Shown piece by piece: positions 8,138 through 16,546 of a stretch of DNA of 64,000 nt. Location: positions 1 through 64,000 of the forward strand of contig JANQMU010000106.1 of NCBI GenBank assembly GCA_028279875.1, given 5' to 3'. Within the stretch, counting starts at the first letter, position 1, and each line of letters starts with the position of its first letter. The notes under the pieces are model-generated. The model did no database searches and was not told the origin of the DNA. It was given only the letters and a program-made list of their open reading frames with translations. The stretch comes from Rhizobiaceae bacterium. Lineage in GTDB: Bacteria > Pseudomonadota > Alphaproteobacteria > Rhizobiales > Rhizobiaceae. A program made the position numbers and the translations under genes.

Positions 8138-9580
8138 ATGATTCGGGTCATGCGGGACACAGAATTCGGAACAGAAAAGACCAGCCGGCAAGCGACCGTC
8201 TTTCTCATGACATTTGCCGTCGCGACCTGTCTGTCCCTGCCGGCGGCATCCCAGACCGCACAAGCGCCCGCAGCTGTCCAAAACGACGCACAGACGCAGA
8301 CCGACCTGGCGGACAGAGCACGCATTGAAGCCCTCAACAGGCAGCGCGAAGAGGGACGCAACGAGCTGGAGCAGATTGCCGCCGACATTGACCTGTCGAA
8401 GGAAAGGCGCCAGCAGCTTGAAACCAGCATCAAGGCGCTGAAGAAAGACCAGGCGACCCTGCGAACGGCGCTGATCCAGACCGCCAAGACCCAGAAGAAG
8501 CTGACGGCCGACATCTCGGAAAGCGAATTGCGCATGGCGAGCCTGCGCAGCCGCGACACCGATCTGCGGGCGTCTCTGCGGGCCCGCCGCGGCACGCTGG
8601 CCGAGGTGCTGGCCGCCCTGCAACGCATGGGGCGCAACCCTCCCCCGGCGCTGCTGGTGAGCCCCGAAGACGCGCTGTCATCGGTGCGTAGCGCCATCCT
8701 GCTGGGGGCCGTCGTCCCGGAAATCCGCGAACGGGCCGAGCGCCTTGCCCGGGATCTTGAGGAACTGACGACAATCCGCGCCTCGATCGCCAATGAGCGC
8801 GAGCGGTTGATCGCCACCCTGGAGGAACAGGCCGAGGAAGAGGAAAAACTCACTTTGCTGCTGGCCGAAAAGCAAAAGCTGGCGCAGGAGAATCGCCAGA
8901 AACTGGTGGCCGAATCAGAAGCTGCCCAGAGGCTGGCCGAGCGCGCCGAAAGCATGGAAGATCTCATCGTCACACTGGGCAGGCAGATTGAATCGGTCAA
9001 AAAGGCCGCCCGGGAAGCACAGATCGCCGAGAGGGAACATGCGGCCAAAACGCAACAACAACGCGACCGCGCCCGGCAACTGGCGAATGAAGGCGTACTG
9101 GACGCCAATCGTTTTGCGCCGGCCTTTGCCTTTTCGGACCTGAAAAACAAGTTGGAAATGCCGGTCGCCGGCCAGCTCGCAGCCAGTTTCGGCGATGATG
9201 ACGGAACCGGACGCCCCCTGCAGGGCATGATGGTTTCAACCGGACATGACGCAATCGTGACGGCACCGGCCGACGGTTGGGTGGTATATTCGGGGCCGTT
9301 CCGCTCCTACGGTCAGCTCCTGATCCTCAATGCGGGCGATGATTTTCATCTCGTTCTGGCCGGTATGGGCAGCATCAGCGCCGATATCGGGCAATTTGTC
9401 GTGGCCGGCGAGCCGGTCGGCAGAATGGATGCCAAGCAAAGAGTTGCCTCCGCATCCGTATTGATACTGGCCTCAAGTGAGCCGACACTCTACATTGAGT
9501 TCAGAAAAGGCGGAAAACCCGTCGATCCCGGCCCCTGGTGGGCCAGCAATCCTTCTGGAAGGGTAAGCAATGATTCGTAA
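8138..9580 (+). CDS. EnvC-like murein hydrolase activator (degenerate M23/LytM)
   Basis: A secreted periplasmic protein. After a hydrophobic segment (residues about 20-38, ending LPAASQ) come long coiled coils rich in Glu, Arg and Gln (about 60-330), then a C-terminal LytM/M23-like domain. That domain reads GMMVSTGHDAIVTAPADGWV and FHLVLAGMGSIS, where active M23 enzymes carry the HxxxD and HxH zinc ligands. Their apparent loss fits an EnvC-type activator of amidases at division rather than an enzyme. Starts at 8138 or 8150 are both possible. The stop overlaps the downstream S41 protease gene by 11 bp. Confidence 0.88.
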   Translation: MIRVMRDTEFGTEKTSRQATVFLMTFAVATCLSLPAASQTAQAPAAVQNDAQTQTDLADRARIEALNRQREEGRNELEQIAADIDLSKERRQQLETSIKALKKDQATLRTALIQTAKTQKKLTADISESELRMASLRSRDTDLRASLRARRGTLAEVLAALQRMGRNPPPALLVSPEDALSSVRSAILLGAVVPEIRERAERLARDLEELTTIRASIANERERLIATLEEQAEEEEKLTLLLAEKQKLAQENRQKLVAESEAAQRLAERAESMEDLIVTLGRQIESVKKAAREAQIAEREHAAKTQQQRDRARQLANEGVLDANRFAPAFAFSDLKNKLEMPVAGQLAASFGDDDGTGRPLQGMMVSTGHDAIVTAPADGWVVYSGPFRSYGQLLILNAGDDFHLVLAGMGSISADIGQFVVAGEPVGRMDAKQRVASASVLILASSEPTLYIEFRKGGKPVDPGPWWASNPSGRVSNDS

Positions 9581-10931
9581 GATAACACTTCTTGCCGCCG
9601 GGGCCCTGATCGGAGCCGTCTCCGTCACCGCACTGCATTCCTTCGGCGCCTCTGCCGTGGCGGCGAATTCGGAAACCTACAAGCAGCTCTCCATCTTCGG
9701 CGATGTCTTCGAGCGCGTCCGCGCCCAATATGTCACGCCGCCGGAGGAGAGCGATCTGGTCGAAAATGCCATCAACGGCATGCTGACGTCGCTCGACCCG
9801 CATTCCAGCTTTCTCAATGCCAAGGATGCCGACGAGATGCGCACCCAGACGCGCGGCGAATTCGGCGGGCTTGGCATTGAGGTGACGCTGGATGCCGACA
9901 GCGAACTGGTGAAGGTCATCACCCCGATCGACGACACACCCGCATCGCGGGCCGGTGTGCTGGCAGGCGACCTGATCTCGGAAATCGACGGCGAGCCCGT
10001 GCGCGGCCTCAACCTCACCCAGGCGGTTGAGAAAATGCGCGGTCCGGTCGGTTCCTCCATCGATCTGACGATCCTGCGCGAGGGCGCCGACGCGCCGATC
10101 GACATTACCATCACCCGCGCCATCATCAAGGTCAAGGCGGTCAAGTTCCGGGTTGAGGAAGACATCGGATATGTCCGGGTCATCTCGTTTACCGAAAAGA
10201 CCTATGACGATCTGGAAGCTGCCATCGACACAATCGAGGACGAGGTTCCGGATGACAAGCTGAAAGGATTCGTCCTGGATCTGCGGCTTAATCCCGGCGG
10301 TCTTCTGGACCAGGCCATCAACGTTACCGACGCATTTCTGGATCGCGGTGAAATCGTTTCGACGCGCGGCCGCAATCCGGAGGAGACACGGCGCTACAAT
10401 TCCCGTCCGGGCGACCTGACCGACGGCAAGCCGATCGTTGTGCTGGTCAATGGCGGCTCCGCCAGTGCCTCGGAGATCGTCGCCGGCGCGCTGCAGGATC
10501 ACAGGCGGGCGACGGTCGTCGGAACCCGGTCCTTCGGCAAGGGCTCGGTCCAGACCATCATCCCGCTCGGCGAGAACGGCGCGCTGCGGCTGACGACGGC
10601 GCTTTATTACACGCCGTCGGGGAAATCCATCCAGGGCACCGGCATCGAACCCGACATCCTGGTCCAGCAGCCATTGCCGGAGGAATTGCAGGGGCGAATC
10701 CGGCAGACCGGCGAATCGGAACTCAGGGGCCACATCCAGGGCCAGGACGAGACCGAAGAGGGATCGGGCTCCATCGCCTATGTTCCGCCGGAGGCCGAGG
10801 ACGACGAGCAGCTCGGCTTTGCTCTGGCCCTGATCAGAGGCGAAAAGACCGATCCGTCATATCCGCCAAGCCCCGATCAGGCGGCCAGCAAGATCGAGAG
10901 CGCCGAAAAGATCGGCACCAAAACCGAATAG
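9570..10931 (+). CDS. ctpA: S41 carboxy-terminal processing protease (CtpA-like)
   Basis: A periplasmic or membrane-anchored tail-specific protease. The N-terminal hydrophobic segment (residues 1-30) is followed by EFGGLGIEVTLD and a PDZ domain (about 90-170). The S41 core carries the nucleophilic serine in GGSASASEIVAGAL and the general-base lysine in RSFGKGSVQT. The length of 453 aa is normal. It is translationally coupled to the EnvC-like gene, and the pair is conserved in rhizobia. CtpA-family proteases often regulate peptidoglycan hydrolases, which fits this neighbour. Confidence 0.95.
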   Translation: MIRKITLLAAGALIGAVSVTALHSFGASAVAANSETYKQLSIFGDVFERVRAQYVTPPEESDLVENAINGMLTSLDPHSSFLNAKDADEMRTQTRGEFGGLGIEVTLDADSELVKVITPIDDTPASRAGVLAGDLISEIDGEPVRGLNLTQAVEKMRGPVGSSIDLTILREGADAPIDITITRAIIKVKAVKFRVEEDIGYVRVISFTEKTYDDLEAAIDTIEDEVPDDKLKGFVLDLRLNPGGLLDQAINVTDAFLDRGEIVSTRGRNPEETRRYNSRPGDLTDGKPIVVLVNGGSASASEIVAGALQDHRRATVVGTRSFGKGSVQTIIPLGENGALRLTTALYYTPSGKSIQGTGIEPDILVQQPLPEELQGRIRQTGESELRGHIQGQDETEEGSGSIAYVPPEAEDDEQLGFALALIRGEKTDPSYPPSPDQAASKIESAEKIGTKTE

Positions 10932-10937
10932 AAACGC

Positions 10938-10963
10938 GGCCATTCCCCACCGGGAATGGCCGG
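10938..10963. other. 11-bp perfect hairpin after ctpA
   Basis: CGGCCATTCCC (10938-10948) and GGGAATGGCCG (10953-10963) pair around CACC, starting 7 bp after the ctpA stop. The 3' arm contains the first in-frame ATG (10956) of the next gene. It may be a terminator or attenuator, or a fold that hides that ATG. Only GTTCTTC follows, so termination would be weak. Confidence 0.6.
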
Positions 10964-10985
10964 TTCTTCAGCCCGGACCGCATTT

Positions 10986-12200
10986 GTGAATACTGGCTCC
11001 GATCTCGACAAACCGCTCGGTCAACATCGCGGGAGCGGTCGATCGGGGCGGAAAAACAAACTGTCGGCCGGGCAGTGGACGATTGCGATTGCTTTTGTGG
11101 CGATTTTTGCCGGTGCCGGCGTGTTTGCCTTTCAGCAAAGCGATCTGCGCAAACCGGCGGCTCCCTCTCCAGAGACGACCCAGGCGACTGCACCGCAGGC
11201 CATGGCCGAAGCGGCGCAGCCGGACAGCACAAACGATCGCGACGTATCGGCCGATCGGCAATCCGGCAGTTCCGGTGCCGATATCAAACGGACGCTGACC
11301 GGCAGCGGCAATGTCGTCACGACGATTTCGCCGCGTAATCGCGATGGTGACGGCCCGCTGATCCTGTCGGCAGCCAACCCGATCGGGCAGAACGCGGCCG
11401 TTGCCCATCTTCCCATCCCCGAATTGCTCGAAAACACGGAGTTCGGCCGCCTGCCGGTCATTGGCGCCGACGGCCGGCGGGCGATGGACGCCTATGCCCG
11501 GCCCTGGTCCGGCGCCCGTGGAACCCGCATGGCAATCGTCGTCGGTGGGCTCGGGCTCAGCCAGACCGGCACCCAATATGCGATCGCCACCCTGCCGGCG
11601 GAGATCACGCTGGCCTTTGCGGCCAGCGGCAACAGCCTGCAGCGCTGGCTGCAGGAGGCACGCCGCGCCGGCCATGAAGTGCTGCTGCAGATCCCGTTCG
11701 AGCCCTTCGACTACCCGCGCAACGATCCGGGCCCGCACACCTTGATCGTTGCGGACGGGCCACAGCAAAATCTCGCCGACCTTCACTGGGCCATGGCGCG
11801 GATCAGCAACTATACGGGAATCATGAATTTCATGGGCGGACGGTTCCTGTCGGATGCCGCCGCGACGGAAGCCGTCATGCGCGATCTGGCAGAGCGTGGC
11901 GTTCTGTTCCTCGATGACGGTACCTCGGCACAGACCTTGACCGGCACCATCGCATCAGCCGTCGGCGTTCCCTATGCCGAGGGCGATATGGTGATTGACC
12001 AAGACCTCGATCGGACGGAAATCCTGAAACGCCTCGACGAGGTGGAGCGGATCGCCCGCCGAAACGGCAAGGCCATCGCCGTCGCCTCGGCCTTCGATGT
12101 CAGTGTCGATGCGGTGGCCGCCTGGGCCAATGAGGCACGGGCTCGCGGCATCGAGATCGTCGCCGTCTCGGCGCTCGCCGACGATCCGGAAAGATATTAG
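10986..12200 (+). CDS. divergent polysaccharide deacetylase family protein (DUF610/YibQ-like)
   Basis: One transmembrane anchor (AIAFVAIFAGAGVFAF, about residues 27-42) precedes a low-complexity linker and a C-terminal domain of about 240 residues. RMAIVVGGLGLSQTGTQYAI, EVLLQIPFEPFDYP and NFMGGRFLSD are signatures of the divergent polysaccharide deacetylase family (YibQ/DUF610). These proteins sit beside EnvC and CtpA in many proteobacteria and are linked to envelope polysaccharide. The GTG start VNTGSDLDKPLGQ is preferred because the DLxxPLGQ N-terminus is usual. An ATG at 10956 lies inside a hairpin. Confidence 0.88.
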   Translation: MNTGSDLDKPLGQHRGSGRSGRKNKLSAGQWTIAIAFVAIFAGAGVFAFQQSDLRKPAAPSPETTQATAPQAMAEAAQPDSTNDRDVSADRQSGSSGADIKRTLTGSGNVVTTISPRNRDGDGPLILSAANPIGQNAAVAHLPIPELLENTEFGRLPVIGADGRRAMDAYARPWSGARGTRMAIVVGGLGLSQTGTQYAIATLPAEITLAFAASGNSLQRWLQEARRAGHEVLLQIPFEPFDYPRNDPGPHTLIVADGPQQNLADLHWAMARISNYTGIMNFMGGRFLSDAAATEAVMRDLAERGVLFLDDGTSAQTLTGTIASAVGVPYAEGDMVIDQDLDRTEILKRLDEVERIARRNGKAIAVASAFDVSVDAVAAWANEARARGIEIVAVSALADDPERY

Positions 12201-12204
12201 CGCG

Positions 12205-12732
12205 ATGTCCAAAAAGAAACACAAAGCGTCCACCCTTCCCTATCGCCCCTGCGTCGGCATCCTGGTGCTCAATGCCGAGGGTCTTGCATGGACCGGGCGG
12301 CGGATCGCCGGAAGCGACAGTGAACTGCTCGACAGCCAGCATCTGTGGCAACTGCCCCAGGGCGGGATCGACAAGGGCGAGGCGCCGCTCGATGCCGCGC
12401 GGCGCGAACTGCTTGAGGAGACCGGGATGCACAGCATTCGGCTGCTCTGCGAGGCGCCCGAATGGATCAATTACGATCTGCCTGCGGATCTGGTCGGTAT
12501 CGCGCTCAAGGGAAAATATCGCGGTCAGACCCAGCGCTGGTTCGCCTTCCGGTTCGAGGGCCGGGAAGACGAGATCGCCATCAATCCGCCGCCCGGCGGC
12601 CACAAGGCGGAATTCGACCTGTGGGCCTGGAAACCGATGGAGGGCCTGCCCGACTCGGTGGTTCCGTTCAAGCGAAAGGTCTATGAGCAGGTGGTTGCCG
12701 CCTTCGCACATCTTTCCGGAACCGCCCCGTGA
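12205..12732 (+). CDS. rppH: RNA pyrophosphohydrolase
   Basis: RppH removes pyrophosphate from the 5' end of transcripts and triggers RNase E decay. This 175-aa protein contains the Nudix box GGIDKGEAPLDAARRELLEETG and the preceding LWQLPQ element typical of RppH rather than other Nudix enzymes. It begins 4 bp after the deacetylase stop, at MSKKKHKAS. Its stop overlaps the GTG of the racemase gene (GTGA). Confidence 0.95.
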   Translation: MSKKKHKASTLPYRPCVGILVLNAEGLAWTGRRIAGSDSELLDSQHLWQLPQGGIDKGEAPLDAARRELLEETGMHSIRLLCEAPEWINYDLPADLVGIALKGKYRGQTQRWFAFRFEGREDEIAINPPPGGHKAEFDLWAWKPMEGLPDSVVPFKRKVYEQVVAAFAHLSGTAP

Positions 12733-13424
12733 AGCTGATCGGCCTCCTGGGCGGCATGAGCTGGGAATCGACGGCGCTCTACTACCGGCTGATGAACGAG
12801 GAGGCAAAGGCGCGGCTCGGCGGCCTGCATTCGGCAAGCATCCTGATGCATTCGGTCGATTTTCACGAGATCGAACGCCGTCAGCATGCCGGCGACTGGG
12901 CCGGCACGGCAGACATTCTTGCGGAGGCGGCGCATGGCCTCAAATCCGCCGGTGCGGCGTTCCTGGTCATCGCCACCAACACGATGCACAAGGTCGCCGG
13001 CGAGATCGAAACCCGCTCCGGCCTGCCTGTCCTGCATATTGCCGATCCGACCGGTCACGCCGTAGCAGGCGACGGGATTGGGAAGGTTGCGCTTCTGGGA
13101 ACCCGGTTCACCATGGAGCAGGCCTTTTACCGTAACCGCCTGGAAGACCGGTTCGGCCTGCAGGTGGTGGTGCCCGGCGCCGAAGCACGGACCGCAATCC
13201 ACCGCATCATCTATGAGGAACTGTGCCTCGGATCGGTCACCGATGAATCGACGCAGGTCTTTGGCGATATCATGACCGACCTCGCGGCGGTCGGTGCCGA
13301 AGCCGTCATTCTCGGCTGCACGGAAATCACCATGATCGTCGATCCGGCAACAGCGGTGCTGCCGACATATGACACAACCGCGCTGCATGCCTCGGCCGCG
13401 GTGCGACGAGCACTGGAGCAATAG
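12729..13424 (+). CDS. aspartate/glutamate racemase family protein (YgeA-like)
   Basis: The protein begins KLIGLLGGMSWESTALYYR, the standard start of the Asp/Glu racemase family. The second catalytic cysteine is in LGCTEI. The first catalytic motif reads ATNTMHK, with Thr where cofactor-independent racemases have Cys. As recalled, a Thr/Cys pair is reported for the E. coli L-Asp/Glu-specific enzyme YgeA, so activity on L-amino acids is a reasonable inference. The length is 231 aa. Translation is coupled to rppH through a GTG start. Confidence 0.88.
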   Translation: MKLIGLLGGMSWESTALYYRLMNEEAKARLGGLHSASILMHSVDFHEIERRQHAGDWAGTADILAEAAHGLKSAGAAFLVIATNTMHKVAGEIETRSGLPVLHIADPTGHAVAGDGIGKVALLGTRFTMEQAFYRNRLEDRFGLQVVVPGAEARTAIHRIIYEELCLGSVTDESTQVFGDIMTDLAAVGAEAVILGCTEITMIVDPATAVLPTYDTTALHASAAVRRALEQ

Positions 13425-13861
13425 AGAGAATCGGTTTTGACCACCGCGGCTTGATATCCGCGCAAATCCACACTCGCTCCATAATTCCTGCGTACTCGCT
13501 TCAACTTTGTATGGCAGGACTCTGGCCTACAAGGTTGGCGGGAGCCGAATCGCGAAGACCGGACAATGGTACAGCGCCCTGAAAAGGGCCGGAATGGCGG
13601 GATCACCCGCATTGCGTTCTGACCATCACGGCAAGTCGATCGGCTCTTCAAGGACCACTCCACCGACACCCTGAGGGCGAGAGCCAGAGGAACCAAAGGT
13701 GGAGAAATGGACGAGGGCTGTCGGTGCCTCATCAAGCCACCCCAGAATGCCGGCAGCAGCAGCGGAGACGGCAGCGGCGCCGTCTCCGCTTTGGCGCCTG
13801 TTGCTGTTCTCAGAATTGGCAACCACAATCCCGTGTATGCGCACGCGCGCTGAAGAATGCT
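13425..13861. other. 437-bp gene-free gap with a 12-bp perfect hairpin
   Basis: No convincing CDS lies between the racemase and response-regulator genes, which converge here. AGCGGAGACGGC (13761-13772) and GCCGTCTCCGCT (13779-13790) form a 12-bp stem with a 6-nt loop and no T-run on either strand. It could act as a bidirectional terminator. I looked for tmRNA, SRP RNA and RNase P RNA signatures and saw none. Confidence 0.5.
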
Positions 13862-14584
13862 CTAAGCCGGATGGCCGCTTTCAGGCGATCCGGCAACCCG
13901 ATCCACTTCGAAGGCATAGCCCACGCCGTAGACCGACCGGATGCATTCGACCTGCGGATCGATGGCCTTTACCTTGTTGCGGATATTCTTGATGTGGCTG
14001 TCAACCGTGCGCTCAAAAACGGACCGCTCGTCGGCAAAGACAATATTCAGCAACTGGTTTCGCGAATAGACCCGGCCGGGTCTTTGGGACAGAACCTGCA
14101 GAAGCTGAAATTCCCGGCGGGTCAATTCCAGAGGGCGGCCGTCCAGCGTCGCCGTCCATGTTTCGGTATCGAGGGCGAGCCCGCTCTCCCCGGGACCCAT
14201 CTGGGCCGGCCCGCTGCGCCGCAGGACGGCGCGCGCACGGGCAACAACCTCCCGCGGAGACCATGGCTTGCAGATATAGTCGTCCGCACCGAGATCGAGA
14301 CCCAGCAGGCGGTCGAGCTCTTCGGTCCGGGCGCTTTCCAGGATGATGGGCATATCGCTTTTCGCCCGGATCTCCCGGCACAGCGTCAAACCGTCGACAT
14401 CCGGCAGCATCACATCGAGAATCACCAGATCGGGCTTGGCGGTTAGTATGGCTTCGAGCGCTCCGACCCCCTTGTTGAGAACACTCACCCGCGCGCCCTC
14501 ATAGGTCAGATAATCCTCCAGCACCGACGCCAGGGCCGCTTCGTCCTCGACGATGAAAATGTGCCGGTTATGCAGCATTTTCAA
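13862..14584 (-). CDS. OmpR-family response regulator (BaeR-like)
   Basis: The 240-aa protein has an N-terminal receiver domain: acidic pair VEDEA, phosphoacceptor in VILDVMLPDVDG, switch lysine in DDYICKPW. A C-terminal winged-helix DNA-binding domain follows (LTRREFQLLQVLSQRPGRVY, then DSHIKNIRNKV). The DGLTLCREIR and KPWSPREVVARARAVLRR wording resembles BaeR, the envelope-stress regulator. Its start overlaps the 3' end of the histidine kinase gene, so the pair is co-transcribed with the kinase first. The regulated genes are not identifiable here. Confidence 0.93.
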   Translation of the reverse strand: MKMLHNRHIFIVEDEAALASVLEDYLTYEGARVSVLNKGVGALEAILTAKPDLVILDVMLPDVDGLTLCREIRAKSDMPIILESARTEELDRLLGLDLGADDYICKPWSPREVVARARAVLRRSGPAQMGPGESGLALDTETWTATLDGRPLELTRREFQLLQVLSQRPGRVYSRNQLLNIVFADERSVFERTVDSHIKNIRNKVKAIDPQVECIRSVYGVGYAFEVDRVAGSPESGHPA

Positions 14585-15992
14585 TCTCTGCAGGCGGCAG
14601 ATCTACAAGCGCGCTCAGCCCGCCCAGCGTCGAACGGGTCGTCCGGATCTGTCCCTTGTGCCCTTCGACGATGGAACGGCATATGGCAAGCCCCAGACCG
14701 GAGCCGCCAAGGATGCGCGCCCGCGACGCATCGACCCGGTAGAACCGGTCGAACAGTTGCCCGAGGGCTGCCTCGGGCGGCGCCGGCGCGCTGTCGACAA
14801 CGGCAATCTGCACGCCGGATTCGACGCGCTCCAGCGTAACCCGGACCAGACCCGGAGCCGCCGTGTACCGCCGCGAATTGTCCAGAAGGTTGGAAATCGT
14901 CTGCACCAGTCGCCGCGCATCGCAATCGGCCATGATCCCCGGTTCAATGTCTGTCTCGAGTTGCAGGCCCGCTTCTTCGATAAGCCCGCGCGAACCCTCG
15001 GCGGCATTGCGAACAAGCTGCGAGAGGTCCTCGCGGCGCAGGTCGGTAACCAGTTTGCCCTCACGCGCAAGGGAAAGATCATTGAGGTCTTCGACAAGGT
15101 CGGCCAGTCGCGTCACCGCCCCATGCAATGTGGCCAGAGACGTCTCGTCCGACTGCCTGATACCGTCCTGAATCGCTTCGATTTCCGCCCGCAACACGGC
15201 AATCGGAGTTTTGAGCTCATGGGATGTATCCGAAATCCACTGCCGTTCGGCCCGTGTCGCAGCTTCCAGACTGTCGCCCAGCTTGTTGAAACAGTCGATC
15301 AACCGTCCCACCTCATCACGCCTGCCGTCGGTCTGCATTCGCCTGGAGTAATCGCCCTTTGCCAGAACTTCCGTGCCGGTGGTGAGCGCCCGCAACGGGG
15401 AAACCAGGTGGCGCGCCAGGAAATAGGCCGCAATGCCCGACAGGGTCAGTGTGGCCAGAACCGATATGGCAAGCGTCCAAAGCTGTCCGCGAAGGTAAAG
15501 CCCGTCGATGAGCGATTGACCCGAACTCGGCGAGGCCAGGACGAAATATCCGACTGTCTGGCCGGCATGCCGGCCATCAGCCGCAATCAGCGGCCTTTCG
15601 AGCGAAACCCCGCCGGTGAGGAGCTTCCCGGCCACGATCCGCCTTTGTGCATCCTGCAGCACCATCCGGTGACCGATTTTCATTGGATCGCCCCCGCGCA
15701 GGCGCCTGTGCAGGCCCGGATTGGCTCTGTCCATGAATTGCTTGGTATATTGCAGCCAGTTGTCCATGGAGCCGTCCAGCATCGGCCAGCCACCGCTCGC
15801 CGCGTCATAGTCCCTGACCAGCCCTTCCTGAACGGGCAGCGTCTTTTCAATCTCCGCGGACAATAGATAGACGGAAAATCCGGAACGCATCGAAAGAGCG
15901 ATCAGCACGGCCATTGTCAACACAACGAAGATGGCCGTGGCGAAGATCGCCGCGAAAATCTTGCCCATCATCGACAGATTTTTCCAGCCCAT
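14568..15992 (-). CDS. membrane sensor histidine kinase (BaeS-like)
   Basis: The 474-aa kinase has two transmembrane segments (about residues 12-34 and 170-192) around a periplasmic sensor domain. A HAMP domain follows (LARHLVSPLRALTTGTEVLAKGDY). The phosphoacceptor H-box SDTSHELKTPIAVL is near residue 255. The ATPase domain shows the N-box NLLDNSRRYT and the G-box GGSGLGLAICRSIV. The canonical DxGxG G1 box reads VVDSAPAPPEAAL, which is divergent. That variation also occurs in some BaeS-type kinases, so it does not by itself indicate inactivity. Confidence 0.92.
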   Translation of the reverse strand: MGWKNLSMMGKIFAAIFATAIFVVLTMAVLIALSMRSGFSVYLLSAEIEKTLPVQEGLVRDYDAASGGWPMLDGSMDNWLQYTKQFMDRANPGLHRRLRGGDPMKIGHRMVLQDAQRRIVAGKLLTGGVSLERPLIAADGRHAGQTVGYFVLASPSSGQSLIDGLYLRGQLWTLAISVLATLTLSGIAAYFLARHLVSPLRALTTGTEVLAKGDYSRRMQTDGRRDEVGRLIDCFNKLGDSLEAATRAERQWISDTSHELKTPIAVLRAEIEAIQDGIRQSDETSLATLHGAVTRLADLVEDLNDLSLAREGKLVTDLRREDLSQLVRNAAEGSRGLIEEAGLQLETDIEPGIMADCDARRLVQTISNLLDNSRRYTAAPGLVRVTLERVESGVQIAVVDSAPAPPEAALGQLFDRFYRVDASRARILGGSGLGLAICRSIVEGHKGQIRTTRSTLGGLSALVDLPPAEIENAA

Positions 15993-16083
15993 GTCGCTAA
16001 CCTACAGCGTCATCACCACCCATGACCACGCAAAACCGCGTGAATGGCAACCGCGCTCATCAGATAATCTGAAGGTAAAGGCG

Positions 16084-16482
16084 TCAGACGGCGTTTTGCA
16101 GGGTCGTCAGATGATCGAGGCGTTCGGCGATGCGCGACTTTTCGGCATCGGTCTTGGCGTCCTGCAGATCTTCCCGCGTGTTCTGAATGCGCTGTTGCAG
16201 CGCCTCACGGTCGATATCATCGACATGAACGGCCGATTCGGCAAGCACCGTGCAGCCATCCGGCAGAATATCGGCGAAGCCGCCGAAGACCACATAGCGA
16301 TTGGTCGAGCCGGACGCCGCCCGGACTTCGACAATCCCCGGATTGACCGTCGTCATCACCGGGGCATGGCTGGCCATGACGGTCATTTCGCCGTCGGCGC
16401 CGGGAATGATCACTTCGGTGGCGGCTTCTGAAAGCAGCAAGCGCTCGGGAGACACGAGTTCGAAATTGAAACTGTCAGCCAT
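16084..16482 (-). CDS. atpC: ATP synthase F1 subunit epsilon
   Basis: Epsilon belongs to the central stalk and inhibits ATP hydrolysis. The beta-sandwich motif GADGEMTVMASHAPVMTTV is clear, and the C-terminal helices follow from about residue 90. The length of 132 aa is normal. It is the last gene of the F1 operon transcribed leftward (atpH-A-G-D-C), 64 bp after atpD. The F0 genes lie elsewhere, as is usual in alphaproteobacteria. Confidence 0.97.
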   Translation of the reverse strand: MADSFNFELVSPERLLLSEAATEVIIPGADGEMTVMASHAPVMTTVNPGIVEVRAASGSTNRYVVFGGFADILPDGCTVLAESAVHVDDIDREALQQRIQNTREDLQDAKTDAEKSRIAERLDHLTTLQNAV

Positions 16483-16546
16483 GGGTCGTTACTTCACTGT
16501 TGCAGGGTTTGCGGGCGGCCCCACAGGCCACCCGACCGGTCCCTTC

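Noticed and set aside
8098..9228. Long minus-strand open frame opposite the EnvC-like gene
   Set aside because: Ser/Arg/Ala-rich shadow of a coiled-coil gene; no ribosome-binding site or motif.
13425..13861. tmRNA, SRP RNA or RNase P RNA
   Set aside because: Tag-peptide, SRP GGAAGC-loop or RNase P core sequences were not found.
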